DNA of 61,076 bases, taken from an uncultured Christensenellaceae bacterium (GTDB taxonomy: Bacteria; Bacillota; Clostridia; Christensenellales; Christensenellaceae). Each line of letters starts with the position of its first letter. The stretch's first letter is position 1. The position numbers were made by a program, and so were the translations under genes. Below, in pieces: positions 18,680-28,506 of the stretch. A model generated the notes under the pieces. It was not told the DNA's origin, made no database searches, and saw nothing but the letters and a program-made list of their open reading frames with translations. The DNA lies in assembly GCA_934555865.1 (NCBI GenBank), contig CAKTFI010000004.1, positions 1 to 61,076 of the forward strand, given 5' to 3'.

Positions 18680-18709
18680 ATGCCTATGCCGCGGGGCGGG
18701 GGAATATTT
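18680..18709 (-). promoter_or_regulatory. Candidate sigma-E promoter of spoIIID
   Basis: The minus strand reads AAATATT (18709-18703), 14 bases, CATAGGCAT (18688-18680). The sigma-E consensus is KMATATT, 14-15 bases, CATACAMT. The -35 and spacing fit; the -10 keeps CATA but differs after it. It is 32 bases before the start. Confidence 0.35.
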
Positions 18710-18843
18710 CAAAATTTGGGCAGACGATTTTCCTCTCCCGCAAAGTTCCTATCCGAAAAATAAAAAAGCCTCTAAACGAGCCGTTTTTCGCCACTTTCTC
18801 GGAAATTGGATCGGAAAGTCCACCTCATTTGCGATTTTCCTAC

Positions 18844-18872
18844 TTGCCTGTTTTTTCCATGTGGTGTATACT
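18844..18872 (+). promoter_or_regulatory. Sigma-A promoter of the SIS-domain gene pair
   Basis: TTGCCT (18844-18849), 17 bases, TATACT (18867-18872), about 57 bases before the first start codon. Confidence 0.72.
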
Positions 18873-18929
18873 AGAGCATAGATATGTGCGGCGCAAACGG
18901 CCGCTAAACGAAAAAAGGAGATTTAGAAG

Positions 18930-19472
18930 ATGGATCGAATTGCTGAACGAATCCGCATGGGACAGGAAGACGCCAAGATGCTGGCCGCGATCGACCAGGC
19001 ATCGCTCGACGCGCTGGCGCAGGCCATTGTAGATGCTAAGCGCATCTATGTTGCGGGTTGGGGCCGCGCAGGCAACTGCGTAAAAATCCTCGGGATGAAC
19101 TGCTCGCAGATGGGACTCACGGCGCACATCTGCGGCGATAACACCACCCCGTCCATCCACGAAGGCGACCTCTTGGTCGTGGGATCCGGATCGGGCAACA
19201 CCCGCACCATCGCGCTTTTGGCGCAGCAGGCCAAGGATCACGGCGCGAAGCTCGCGCTCATCTCCCGCACTGCGGATTCCACAATTGGCAAGATCGCGGA
19301 CATCACTGTGGTCATCCCGGGCGTGGAAAAGCCGGAAGGCGCACCGGCCGGCACGGGCGGCAGCTTCTATCATGTCCTTGTGCAGACGGTGGATATGATC
19401 CGCGGCTATGTATGCGAAATGATCGGGGTCACGAGCGCCGACATGCATTATAACCACAACAACCTGGAATAA
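18930..19472 (+). CDS. SIS-domain sugar-phosphate isomerase, HxlB-like (copy 1)
   Basis: This 180-residue single-domain SIS protein is close in size and layout to 6-phospho-3-hexuloisomerase (HxlB/PHI), which interconverts 3-hexulose-6-phosphate and fructose-6-phosphate. GWGRAGN at 43-49 and GSGSGNT at 85-91 form the phosphosugar-binding loops. The ribosome binding site GGAG precedes ATG 18930. No HxlA (hexulose-phosphate synthase) is present in the window, so the substrate is uncertain. The next gene is a close paralogue, and both end in the identical tail YNHNNLE. Confidence 0.85.
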   Translation: MDRIAERIRMGQEDAKMLAAIDQASLDALAQAIVDAKRIYVAGWGRAGNCVKILGMNCSQMGLTAHICGDNTTPSIHEGDLLVVGSGSGNTRTIALLAQQAKDHGAKLALISRTADSTIGKIADITVVIPGVEKPEGAPAGTGGSFYHVLVQTVDMIRGYVCEMIGVTSADMHYNHNNLE

Positions 19473-19485
19473 TGCGTCCCCAGGC

Positions 19486-19557
19486 GGGGCTATGCGGCTT
19501 TCGAATGAGAAGCCCCGCTCATGCCCCGACGGGCGGAGAATATATGCTTCTCCGCCC
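19486..19557 (+). promoter_or_regulatory. Two hairpins between the paired SIS genes
   Basis: GCGGGGCT and AGCCCCGC form one stem around 19487-19519. A perfect 10-bp stem GGGCGGAGAA/TTCTCCGCCC with a 7-base loop spans 19531-19557. No U-run follows, so these are more likely mRNA-stability or processing structures, or a weak attenuator, than a terminator. Confidence 0.5.
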
Positions 19558-19650
19558 AAAGCAGAATGTTCAAACACAGCGCACCGGGAATTCGGCGCGC
19601 CCTACTTTCTTCCTTCGGGAAGCATGCGCACTGCGCAAAAGGAGAAACCT

Positions 19651-20199
19651 ATGAATCGATTTGCAGAACGGATTCGCGTCGGTCTGGAAGACGCGGAAAT
19701 GCTGGCCAACATCGACCAGGCACAGTTGGACGCGATGGCACAAGCCATCATGGATGCCAAGCGCGTCTATATCGCGGGCTGGGGCCGCGCGGGCAACTGC
19801 GTGAAGATCCTCGCGATGGACTGCTCGCAGATGGGCATGGAAGCGCACATTTGCGGCGACAACACCACCCCGTCCATCCATGAGGGCGACATCCTCATCA
19901 TCGGCTCCGGCTCGGGCACGACCAAGACGATGGTCATCCTCGCCGAGGAAGCCAAGGAGCACGGTGCAAAGCTCGGGCTCATCTCGAGCAACGCCCAGTC
20001 CACGATCGGCAAGATGGCGGATTACAACATCGAGATCAAGCGCCTGCCCAAGCGGAACGGCGAGACCGAGGACACCTTGTCCGGCGGCACCTTCTATCAT
20101 GTCATGCTGCAGACGGTAGACATCCTGCGCATGTACATCTGCGACGAAAAGGGTCTCACCTTAAAGGACATTGTGTACAACCACAACAACCTGGAATAA
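19651..20199 (+). CDS. SIS-domain sugar-phosphate isomerase, HxlB-like (copy 2)
   Basis: This 182-residue protein aligns with the preceding gene almost without gaps. Shared blocks include GWGRAGNCVKIL, HICGDNTTPSIHEGD and ending YNHNNLE, while the glycine loop is GSGSGTT here against GSGSGNT there. ATG 19651 follows AAAAGGAG. The two genes are a tandem duplication that has diverged. They might form a hetero-oligomer or act on different sugar phosphates. PHI-type SIS proteins are tetramers. The terminator after this copy ends the two-gene transcript. Confidence 0.85.
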   Translation: MNRFAERIRVGLEDAEMLANIDQAQLDAMAQAIMDAKRVYIAGWGRAGNCVKILAMDCSQMGMEAHICGDNTTPSIHEGDILIIGSGSGTTKTMVILAEEAKEHGAKLGLISSNAQSTIGKMADYNIEIKRLPKRNGETEDTLSGGTFYHVMLQTVDILRMYICDEKGLTLKDIVYNHNNLE

Positions 20200-20208
20200 C
20201 TCATTTTC

Positions 20209-20234
20209 GGCCGGCCCTGCGGGGCCGGTTTTTT
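20209..20234 (+). terminator. Terminator of the SIS gene pair
   Basis: CCGGCCC pairs with GGGCCGG over a short loop and is followed by TTTTTT. Confidence 0.88.
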
Positions 20235-20307
20235 GGTGCAAAAAAGAGCAGCAGCCGTTTTTCGCCGCCGTTTCTTACCCGCCCGCAAAGAAAGCGCGGC
20301 TCTCCTC

Positions 20308-20337
20308 TTGCGACGGCAAAGTGTGCCGTGCTACAAT
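20308..20337 (+). promoter_or_regulatory. Sigma-A promoter of the PfkB kinase gene
   Basis: TTGCGA (20308-20313), 18 bases, TACAAT (20332-20337). The spacer contains the imperfect inverted repeat CGGCAAAGTGTGCCG, a possible operator. Confidence 0.65.
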
Positions 20338-20411
20338 GAAAATGTAAAATTTTTCGGGGTAGCACAGCTCGCCCCGGCATCCTATCTTAAGAAAAGAAAG
20401 AGGCACTGTCT

Positions 20412-21398
20412 ATGAAAAAAATCATCGCGTATGGAACCCCTTTCATGGATTTTCTCGTCGGGCTTGACCACCTGCCGTCTAAGAAGGACGAAGGCGCGCG
20501 GATCCAGCAGACGAGCTGGCAGGGCGGCGGCAAGGTCGCCAGCGCGCTCGCGGCCGTGGGGCAGCTCGGCGGCGAATCCTCCATGATCGGTACGATCGGT
20601 GCGGACGCCTACGGCAAGTTCCTGCTGGAGGATTTCGCCTATTACCATGTCGACACCTCGCACATGATCCCGGATGGGCAAAACGGCTTTTCCGTCGTGC
20701 TGTCCGACCCGGTCACACACGGGCGCAATATCCTAAGCCGCACGGGCACTTCCCGGCCGTACACCTTGGAGGACATCGACGAGGCGTTCGTCGCGGCGCA
20801 TGACATTTTGCACCTCGAACGCGCGACGCCGGTCTCGCACCGCCTCGCGGACATCATCCACGCCGCGGGCGGCAAGGTCGCGTTTGACGGCGACGGTTTT
20901 TCGCAGGACACGCAGGACATGCTCCCCAAGATCGACATCTTCATCGGCTCGGAGTTCTACTACAACGCGCTGTTTGGCGAAGGCGCGAGCAGCGACGCCG
21001 GCAAGTACCCGGAAAACCTCGCAAAAGTGCGCGCCATGGGGCCGGAGATCGTCGTGTTCACCTTCGGCGACAAGGGCTCGGCCGTGCTGTCGGACGACGG
21101 ATACTATTTTGCACCGGGGTACGCCGTGGAGGTCGTGGACACCGTGGGGGCGGGCGATGTGTACCACGGAGCCTACCTGTTCGCCATCGCAAAGGGCATG
21201 AGCCCGGCGGACAGCGCGCAGTTTGCCAACGCCGTCGCCGCCATCAAGTGCACGAGCATCGGCGGGCGGTCGGGCATCCCGAATTACGAGATGACGATGC
21301 AGTTCATGCAGACCGGCTCCTGCGACCGCACGCTCATCGAGCAAAAGCGGCAGCGCTATGAGAGCTTCGGCGGGCACGGAGCAGCCACCCAATCCTAA
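20412..21398 (+). CDS. PfkB-family carbohydrate kinase
   Basis: This 328-residue kinase has the ribokinase/PfkB fold. The N-terminal substrate region includes QGGGKVASALAA at 37-48. The C-terminal signature DTVGAGD at 243-249 supplies the catalytic aspartate D249. The family phosphorylates sugars, nucleosides or sugar phosphates; the substrate cannot be read from sequence. It has its own promoter and terminator, and lies between the SIS pair and an IMPase-type phosphatase, suggesting a shared role in handling a phosphorylated sugar. Confidence 0.85.
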   Translation: MKKIIAYGTPFMDFLVGLDHLPSKKDEGARIQQTSWQGGGKVASALAAVGQLGGESSMIGTIGADAYGKFLLEDFAYYHVDTSHMIPDGQNGFSVVLSDPVTHGRNILSRTGTSRPYTLEDIDEAFVAAHDILHLERATPVSHRLADIIHAAGGKVAFDGDGFSQDTQDMLPKIDIFIGSEFYYNALFGEGASSDAGKYPENLAKVRAMGPEIVVFTFGDKGSAVLSDDGYYFAPGYAVEVVDTVGAGDVYHGAYLFAIAKGMSPADSAQFANAVAAIKCTSIGGRSGIPNYEMTMQFMQTGSCDRTLIEQKRQRYESFGGHGAATQS

Positions 21399-21404
21399 AA
21401 ATCG

Positions 21405-21446
21405 CAAAACCGTGCGGCCTCGCAAACGCGGCGCCGCACGGTTTTG
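21405..21446 (+). terminator. PfkB gene terminator
   Basis: AAAACCGTGCGG pairs with CCGCACGGTTTT in a 12-bp stem and sits 7 bases past the stop codon. Confidence 0.82.
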
Positions 21447-21484
21447 TATGCGCTGCAAAGGGCGGTTTTCTCTTCCTTTCGCGC

Positions 21485-21513
21485 TTTTCTCCCCGTGTAA
21501 ACTGTGGTACAAT
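21485..21513 (+). promoter_or_regulatory. Promoter of the phosphatase-transporter genes
   Basis: TTTTCT (21485-21490), 17 bases and an extended -10 TGGTACAAT ending at 21513. Confidence 0.6.
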
Positions 21514-21575
21514 AAGCCTGCCGCAGAAGTATGCGGCCAACCCGGGCCAAGGCCCGTGAATACAGAGGGTTTGAA

Positions 21576-22364
21576 ATGACAGAATTGCGTGCATTTATCA
21601 TCGAAACGGCGAAAGAGGCTGGCAAGATCATGCTGGAGGCCGTGGATATTAAAAAGAAGCAGCAGGAAAAGAGCGGGGACTATAACCCGGTCACGGCCTA
21701 TGATGTGGCCGTGCAGAACTTCCTGTTTTCGGCGCTTAAACAGCGGCTGCCCGAGGCGAAGTTCATCGGCGAGGAGGTCGGCACCGACACGCCCACGCCG
21801 CTCGCCCACGGGTATAGCTTTATCATCGACCCCATCGACGGCACAACCAACTTCATCCAGAACTACCGCCACAGCTGCACCTCCATCGCGCTTTTGCGGG
21901 ACGGCGCGCCCTATATCGGCGTGGTGTATAACCCGTATAACGGCGATATGTTTTCCGCCGAGGCGGGGCAGGGCGCGTGGCTCAACGGGGAGCCCATCCA
22001 CGCCTCCGACCGACCGCTGGAGGAAAACCTCGTGGGATTTGGCACCTCGCCCTATTACCGGCACATCCCGCACTATTTCGACGGCACCTTCGAGGTGTTA
22101 AAAAAGCTGTACCCGCATTGCCAGGATCTGCGGCGGAGCGGGTCGGCAGCGCTCGACCTGTGCTATGTGGCCTGCGGGCGCACGGGGCTGTTTTTCGAGC
22201 TCATCCTTTCGCCCTATGACTTCGCGGCGGCCAGCCTTATCGTGCAGGAGGCGGGCGGCGTGACCACACAAATGGACGGGAGCCCGCTCGACTTCTCCTG
22301 TGGCGTGAGCGTGCTCGCGGCGGGCCCGGCAGCCTACCGGGAATACTTTGACATCATGAGGTGA
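21576..22364 (+). CDS. Inositol-monophosphatase-family phosphatase
   Basis: This 262-residue enzyme belongs to the Mg-dependent, lithium-sensitive phosphatase family. Metal ligands are in GEE (65-67) and DPIDGTTNF (85-93), and the late motif SGSAALDLCYVACGR is clear. Members remove phosphate from myo-inositol phosphates, from fructose-1,6-bisphosphate or from 3'-phosphoadenosine phosphates. Its position after the SIS and PfkB genes favours a sugar phosphate, but this is inference. ATG 21576 follows GAGGG. An in-frame start 15 codons upstream is not supported by a ribosome binding site. Confidence 0.87.
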   Translation: MTELRAFIIETAKEAGKIMLEAVDIKKKQQEKSGDYNPVTAYDVAVQNFLFSALKQRLPEAKFIGEEVGTDTPTPLAHGYSFIIDPIDGTTNFIQNYRHSCTSIALLRDGAPYIGVVYNPYNGDMFSAEAGQGAWLNGEPIHASDRPLEENLVGFGTSPYYRHIPHYFDGTFEVLKKLYPHCQDLRRSGSAALDLCYVACGRTGLFFELILSPYDFAAASLIVQEAGGVTTQMDGSPLDFSCGVSVLAAGPAAYREYFDIMR

Positions 22365-22377
22365 GCAGGGACATCCC

Positions 22378-22443
22378 ATGGAACAAATCACCATCGAAGA
22401 ATGCGACCGCGTACAGGTGTGCGCGGGCACGGTCGTCTTTTAA
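22378..22443 (+). pseudogene. 21-codon relic resembling the N-terminus of a CsaA/tRNA-binding-domain protein
   Basis: The short frame encodes MEQITIEECDRVQVCAGTVV plus F and then stops. CsaA- and EMAP-type tRNA-binding proteins characteristically begin with an ITIxDFxKVDIRVGTIV-like sequence. The match in register is good, although the family's F, D and R become C, Q and C. The rest of the domain (about 90 residues) is missing, and the following gene starts 9 bases later. It is most simply a deleted remnant; a translated leader peptide is the alternative. Confidence 0.4.
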
Positions 22444-22452
22444 GGAGGGCGC

Positions 22453-23349
22453 ATGAAAAGAAAAATTTCCGGCGAACAGGCGGGGTTCCTGCTCATCTTT
22501 TTCTCGGGCGTGCTGTGGGGAGGCAGCGGCTTGTTCGTCAAATGGATAGGCTCACTCGGCGCGACGCCCGTATTCTCGAGTTTTTGCCGCATGGCCTTTG
22601 CGCTGCCCATCCTGGCGGGGCTGACGCTTGTAAAGTTCGGCCCCCAGGCGTTTCGGGTCAGCCGGCGCACGCTGTTATCCTGCGCGCTCATGGGCTTTGT
22701 GTGCCAGGCAGCATACAATTTCTGCTACAGCTTTGCCGTGGACGAGCTGGGCGTGTCCGTGAGCGCGGTGCTGTTGTACCTCTCGCCCGTGTTCACCTGC
22801 CTGTTCGCCTACTTCCTGTTCCGCGAGCCGATCGGATGGCGCAAGGTCGCGGCGCTTGTCATGAACATTCTCGGGTGCGCGCTCACCGTGACGGGCGGCA
22901 ACCTTACTGGGATCACGCTATCCGTGCGCGGGCTGTTGTTCGCGCTGGCGGCGGCGCTGTGCTATTCGCTATCTGCCATCCTTGGGCGGTTCGCCACTGC
23001 CCACGCCAATCTCTATGCGGTCGGCACCTATAACTTCCTGTTCGCCACGCTCTTTTTGCTGTTCACGCAGCCGTGGCAGGGCATGGCGGGCAAGCTAAGC
23101 CCGATGCTGCTGCTCGCGGGGTTCCTGTATGGGCTCATCCCGACGGCTCTCACCTACCTATTGTACTTCACCGGGCTGCAAAAGATCCGCGAGACCGGGC
23201 GCGTGCCCGTCATCGCCTCGGTGGAGACGGTGGTGGCGACGCTGGTCGGCATCGTCTTTTTCGGCGAGACGGTCGGGCTTGCCAACTGGCTCGGCATCGC
23301 GCTCGTGCTGTGCTCCATCCTGCTATTGAACACGAAAAAGGATTCCTAA
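22453..23349 (+). CDS. EamA/DMT-superfamily transporter
   Basis: This 298-residue membrane protein shows ten hydrophobic segments arranged as two EamA repeats of five, the second beginning near residue 155. Typical features include GVLWGGSGLFVKW near the N-terminus and the family-like FGETVGLANWLGIALVL near the end. DMT exporters carry amino acids, nucleosides or sugars; the substrate is unknown. AAGGAGG precedes ATG 22453, overlapping the stop of the relic frame upstream. It shares the transcript of the phosphatase gene. Confidence 0.88.
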   Translation: MKRKISGEQAGFLLIFFSGVLWGGSGLFVKWIGSLGATPVFSSFCRMAFALPILAGLTLVKFGPQAFRVSRRTLLSCALMGFVCQAAYNFCYSFAVDELGVSVSAVLLYLSPVFTCLFAYFLFREPIGWRKVAALVMNILGCALTVTGGNLTGITLSVRGLLFALAAALCYSLSAILGRFATAHANLYAVGTYNFLFATLFLLFTQPWQGMAGKLSPMLLLAGFLYGLIPTALTYLLYFTGLQKIRETGRVPVIASVETVVATLVGIVFFGETVGLANWLGIALVLCSILLLNTKKDS

Positions 23350-23351
23350 AC

Positions 23352-23395
23352 AAAAACACCCCTTCCGCCGCTTCCCGGCAGAGGGGGTGTTTTGT
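23352..23395 (+). terminator. Bidirectional terminator between the EamA and fhs genes
   Basis: AAAAACACCCC (23352-23362) pairs with GGGGGTGTTTT (23383-23393). It serves both convergent genes. Confidence 0.8.
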
Positions 23396-23415
23396 CGTTG
23401 CCTATTTTGAAAAAA

Positions 23416-25083
<1,668 letters not shown>

Positions 25084-25170
25084 GTGTCCGCTTTCCTCCT
25101 GCACACAACATTCTCCTCCTATTATCGCCGATTTTGCCGCGCGTTGCAATGCTTTTGCCGCAAAAGGCGC

Positions 25171-25199
25171 AAAAAAGGCGAACCTTTGGGCCCGCCTTT
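25171..25199 (-). terminator. pepD terminator
   Basis: On the minus strand AAAGGCG pairs with CGCCTTT, followed by TTT, 13 bases past the pepD stop. Confidence 0.75.
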
Positions 25200-25211
25200 C
25201 GGAGAAATCGT

Positions 25212-26645
25212 TCAGTTTTTCGCGCAATGCTCGATGATGGCGCGGACAAAGTCCCAGGTCCGCGCGACCGAGGCGATGTTGACGCGCTCGTCCGGGCTAT
25301 GCGCGCCCTCCGCGTCCGGCCCGATCGCGACGACATCCATGCCCGGCGCCTTCGCGCGCAACAGCCCGCATTCCAGCCCGCCGTGGATCGCGTGCTGCAC
25401 CATGTCGCGCCCTGTCTGTTCCTTATACAGGCGGCAGAGCAGGTCGCGCAGCGGCGAGACCTGTTCATAGGCCCAGCCGGGGTAACGCGAGGTGAGGTGG
25501 AAGGCAAAACCCATCGCGTCCGCCAGGATGCGCAGGCGCTGCTCGGTCGCGTCGTTTAAGCTCTCCATGCTCGCGCGGGGCGAGAAGGTAACGGTCACGG
25601 TGTCGCCCTCGGTCGTGACCACGCCCATGTTGCTCGACGCGTCGACAAGGCCGGGGATGGAGTGGCTCATCGCGAACACCCCGTTGGGCGCGAGGCAGAG
25701 CAGCCCCCAGATGCGGCGGCTGTCCTCCGCCGACATCATATCCGCGCTTTCCTCTACCGCTTCGGTCACGATGCGGAAGGCTGCGTCCGCCGAACCAAGC
25801 TCGGCACGGATGGTTTCCTCCATCGCGTGCACTGCCTTCGCCGCGCAGTCGCGGCAGGCCACGGCCACGACCGCCTCCGCCTCGCGCGGGATGGCGTTGT
25901 CCTTGCTCCCGCCCGAGACGCGCACGAGATTTGCCTCAGGGATGGCCGCCAGCACGCGCCCCAGGATGCGGTTTGCATTTCCAAGGTACTTGTCGATCTG
26001 CCCGCCGCTGTGGCCGCCCGCCAGGCCGGTCACAAAGATGCGCAGCGCCTGCCCCGCGAAGGGGACGCGGGTCACTTCGCGCGAAAGATCGACGCGCATG
26101 CCGCCCGCGCAGCTCACCGTCACCGTGCCCTCGCCGCCGCAGTCCATGTTGACCATGCGGCGCGCGTGAATCTTGCTCCCGTCAAAGGCGGCCGCGCCGA
26201 TGAGGCCGACCTCCTCCTGCGCCGTGAACAGGCATTCGAGCGCGGGGTGCAGCAGGCTGTCGTCGTCCAGCGCCGCGAGCATGTACGCTACGGCGATGCC
26301 GTTGTCCGCGCCGAGCGTCGTGCCGTCCGCCGTGACCCAGCCGTCCACCACCTGCAGGCGGATCGGGTCGCGCAAAAAGTCATGCGCGACCTCCGCGTTC
26401 TTTTCGCAGACGATGTCCGTATGCCCCTGCAGCATGAGCGGCGCCGCCTCACACCCGGCCGAGGCCGGTTTATAGATCATCACATTGTGCACCGCGTCGC
26501 GGTAGCTCTCGAGCCCATGGGCGCGCGCGAACGCCTCCAGATAGTCTGCGATGCCCGCCTCGTTGCCGGATCCGCGCGGAATGGCGCTGATCTCTTCAAA
26601 ATAATGCCAGACCCGCTCCGGGGCCTGTCCGTGTAAAATCTCCAT
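25212..26645 (-). CDS. pepD: Aminoacyl-histidine dipeptidase PepD (M20C)
   Basis: This 477-residue cytosolic metallopeptidase hydrolyses Xaa-His and other dipeptides. The zinc-binding residues lie in [11 protein letters not shown] and in [10 protein letters not shown], with the catalytic glutamates in TAQEEVGL and the late histidine in the conserved HGGLECGLL. The N-terminal half is the catalytic domain, and a lid/dimerisation domain follows. ATG 26645 follows AAGGAAGC. It is monocistronic, with an extended -10 promoter and a terminator. Confidence 0.94.
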   Translation of the reverse strand: MEILHGQAPERVWHYFEEISAIPRGSGNEAGIADYLEAFARAHGLESYRDAVHNVMIYKPASAGCEAAPLMLQGHTDIVCEKNAEVAHDFLRDPIRLQVVDGWVTADGTTLGADNGIAVAYMLAALDDDSLLHPALECLFTAQEEVGLIGAAAFDGSKIHARRMVNMDCGGEGTVTVSCAGGMRVDLSREVTRVPFAGQALRIFVTGLAGGHSGGQIDKYLGNANRILGRVLAAIPEANLVRVSGGSKDNAIPREAEAVVAVACRDCAAKAVHAMEETIRAELGSADAAFRIVTEAVEESADMMSAEDSRRIWGLLCLAPNGVFAMSHSIPGLVDASSNMGVVTTEGDTVTVTFSPRASMESLNDATEQRLRILADAMGFAFHLTSRYPGWAYEQVSPLRDLLCRLYKEQTGRDMVQHAIHGGLECGLLRAKAPGMDVVAIGPDAEGAHSPDERVNIASVARTWDFVRAIIEHCAKN

Positions 26646-26680
26646 ACGCTGCTTCCTTTCTATACGAAATTGCTACCTTC

Positions 26681-26689
26681 ATTATACCA
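26681..26689 (-). promoter_or_regulatory. Extended -10 promoter of pepD
   Basis: The minus strand reads TGGTATAAT, an extended -10 element with a perfect TATAAT about 36 bases before the start. The -35 is weak. Confidence 0.55.
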
Positions 26690-26881
26690 AACCGCGCGCA
26701 ATTTGCCAGGGGAAATTTTGTGAGCATTCCAAAAATTCCCACCGTTTGCAAAGAGCACTTCCTTGCGGGTGGGGGGATGCTTTATGGCAGCGCCCCCCCT
26801 CCCGATGGCCCAGCCGGTGCAAAGGCTGTCCCTGCCCGCAGCAACGGCGCACACAAGGGCCGGTCATGCCGGCACAATCTC

Positions 26882-26910
26882 TTGCGAGCGCGGAAAAATC
26901 CGCCTATAAT
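26882..26910 (+). promoter_or_regulatory. Sigma-A promoter of rarA
   Basis: TTGCGA (26882-26887), 17 bases, TATAAT (26905-26910), followed by AGGAGGA and the start codon at 26931, giving a very short leader. Confidence 0.8.
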
Positions 26911-26930
26911 AGCGGATAGGAGGAAGAGAT

Positions 26931-28313
26931 ATGCAGCAGACATTTTTTGAAACCGACGAGACACAGCCCCTGGCCGCGCGGCTGCGCCCCACGACGCTCG
27001 ACGAATTCGCCGGGCAGAAGCACCTGCTCGGCGAGGGCAAGGTGCTGCGCCGCCTGATCGAAAACGACCGCATTTCCTCCATGATCTTCTGGGGGCCGCC
27101 GGGCGTGGGCAAGACGACGCTCGCGCGCATCATCGCGCACCAGACCAAGTCCGCGTTCATCGACTTTTCGGCCGTGACGAGCGGCATCAAGGAGATCCGG
27201 CAGGTCATGCAGAAGGCGGAGGACAACCGCCGCTTCGGCGAAAAGACCATCCTGTTTGTGGACGAGATTCACCGCTTCAACAAGGCGCAGCAGGACGCCT
27301 TCCTGCCCTTTGTAGAGAAGGGGAGCATCCTGCTCATCGGCGCGACGACGGAAAACCCGTCCTTCGAGGTCAACGGCGCGCTGCTCTCGCGGTGCAAGGT
27401 GTTCGTATTACAGCCGCTGTCGACGGACGACCTGACCGGGCTATTGTCGCGCGCGCTGTCCGACCCGCGCGGCTTTGGGCATTACAAGGTGGACATGCCG
27501 GAGGAGCTACTCCGCCTCGTCGCCAACTTTGCAAACGGCGATGCCAGAAGCGCCCTGTCCACGCTGGAAATGGTCGTGCTGAACAGCGACATGGAGGGAG
27601 ATACCATCCATGTCACCCGCGAGGGCATCGAGCAATGCATTTCGCAGAAATCACTCCTCTACGACAAGAACGGCGAGGAACATTACAACCTGATCTCCGC
27701 CCTGCACAAGTCGATGCGCAATTCCGACCCGGACGCGGCGCTGTACTGGCTGGCGCGCATGCTGGAGGCGGGCGAGGACCCGCTGTATGTCGCCCGGCGG
27801 GTCACGCGCTTTGCGAGCGAGGACATCGGCCTGGCCGACCCGCGCGCGCTGGAGCAGGCCATCGCCGCCTATCAGGCGTGCCATTTTTTGGGCATGCCAG
27901 AATGCGCGGTGCACCTCTCGCAGGCGGTCGTGTACCTGTCGCTCGCCCCCAAGTCCAACGCATTGTATGTGGGCTATGAACGCGCCAAGGGCGATGCGCT
28001 CCAGGAGCTGGCCGACCCGGTGCCGCTCGCATTGCGCAACGCGCCCACCCGGCTCATGCGCGAGCTGGACTACGGCAAGGGGTATCAATACGCGCACGAC
28101 GCGGCGGACAAGCTCACCAACCTGCAATGCCTGCCCGATTCCAAGCTCGGCAAGCGGTATTACCGCCCGACCACGCAGGGGTTGGAGGCGCGGTTTGCGG
28201 CGCGGCTTGCAGACATTTTGGCGTGGAAGCGCGCGCACGGCGCGAAGGGGGCGGAGGACTGGACAGGCGAGGCACAGGCAGAAGACAACGATGCGCCCGC
28301 CCCGACGCAATAA
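26931..28313 (+). CDS. rarA: Replication-associated recombination protein RarA
   Basis: This 460-residue AAA+ ATPase of the RarA/MgsA/WRNIP1 family acts at stalled replication forks. Walker [10 protein letters not shown] is at 55-63, Walker B is DEIHRFN, and sensor 1 lies in GATTENPSF. The C-terminal tetramerisation domain contains the family motif [17 protein letters not shown] sequence. The gene is monocistronic, with a promoter and terminator that fit tightly around it. Confidence 0.95.
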   Translation: MQQTFFETDETQPLAARLRPTTLDEFAGQKHLLGEGKVLRRLIENDRISSMIFWGPPGVGKTTLARIIAHQTKSAFIDFSAVTSGIKEIRQVMQKAEDNRRFGEKTILFVDEIHRFNKAQQDAFLPFVEKGSILLIGATTENPSFEVNGALLSRCKVFVLQPLSTDDLTGLLSRALSDPRGFGHYKVDMPEELLRLVANFANGDARSALSTLEMVVLNSDMEGDTIHVTREGIEQCISQKSLLYDKNGEEHYNLISALHKSMRNSDPDAALYWLARMLEAGEDPLYVARRVTRFASEDIGLADPRALEQAIAAYQACHFLGMPECAVHLSQAVVYLSLAPKSNALYVGYERAKGDALQELADPVPLALRNAPTRLMRELDYGKGYQYAHDAADKLTNLQCLPDSKLGKRYYRPTTQGLEARFAARLADILAWKRAHGAKGAEDWTGEAQAEDNDAPAPTQ

Positions 28314-28324
28314 AAACCAACAAC

Positions 28325-28365
28325 AAAAAAACAGGCGGCGCACCCGTTGGCGCACGCCTGTTTTT
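28325..28365 (+). terminator. rarA terminator
   Basis: ACAGGCG (28331-28337) pairs with CGCCTGT (28355-28361), with A7 before and TTTTT after. Confidence 0.82.
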
Positions 28366-28379
28366 GCGTTCCCGGAAAT

Positions 28380-28484
28380 CTTGCGGCATGACCGCCGTTT
28401 CCTGCCCTTTTCCTGTGGCACGGCCACCGTCCTCCGTGTGGGGCTTGCGGCATGGCCGCCGTTTCCCGCCCTTTTTTTGCGGCA
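28380..28484. repeat. Two-copy direct repeat after rarA
   Basis: A segment of about 40 bp beginning CTTGCGGCATG and continuing CCGCCGTTTCC and GCCCTTTT occurs at 28380-28420 and again at 28444-28484, with few differences. The neighbouring GCGGCA words repeat further to 28506. No coding signal was seen. Confidence 0.6.
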
Positions 28485-28506
28485 TTCTTGCGGCAACGCC
28501 GCCGCA

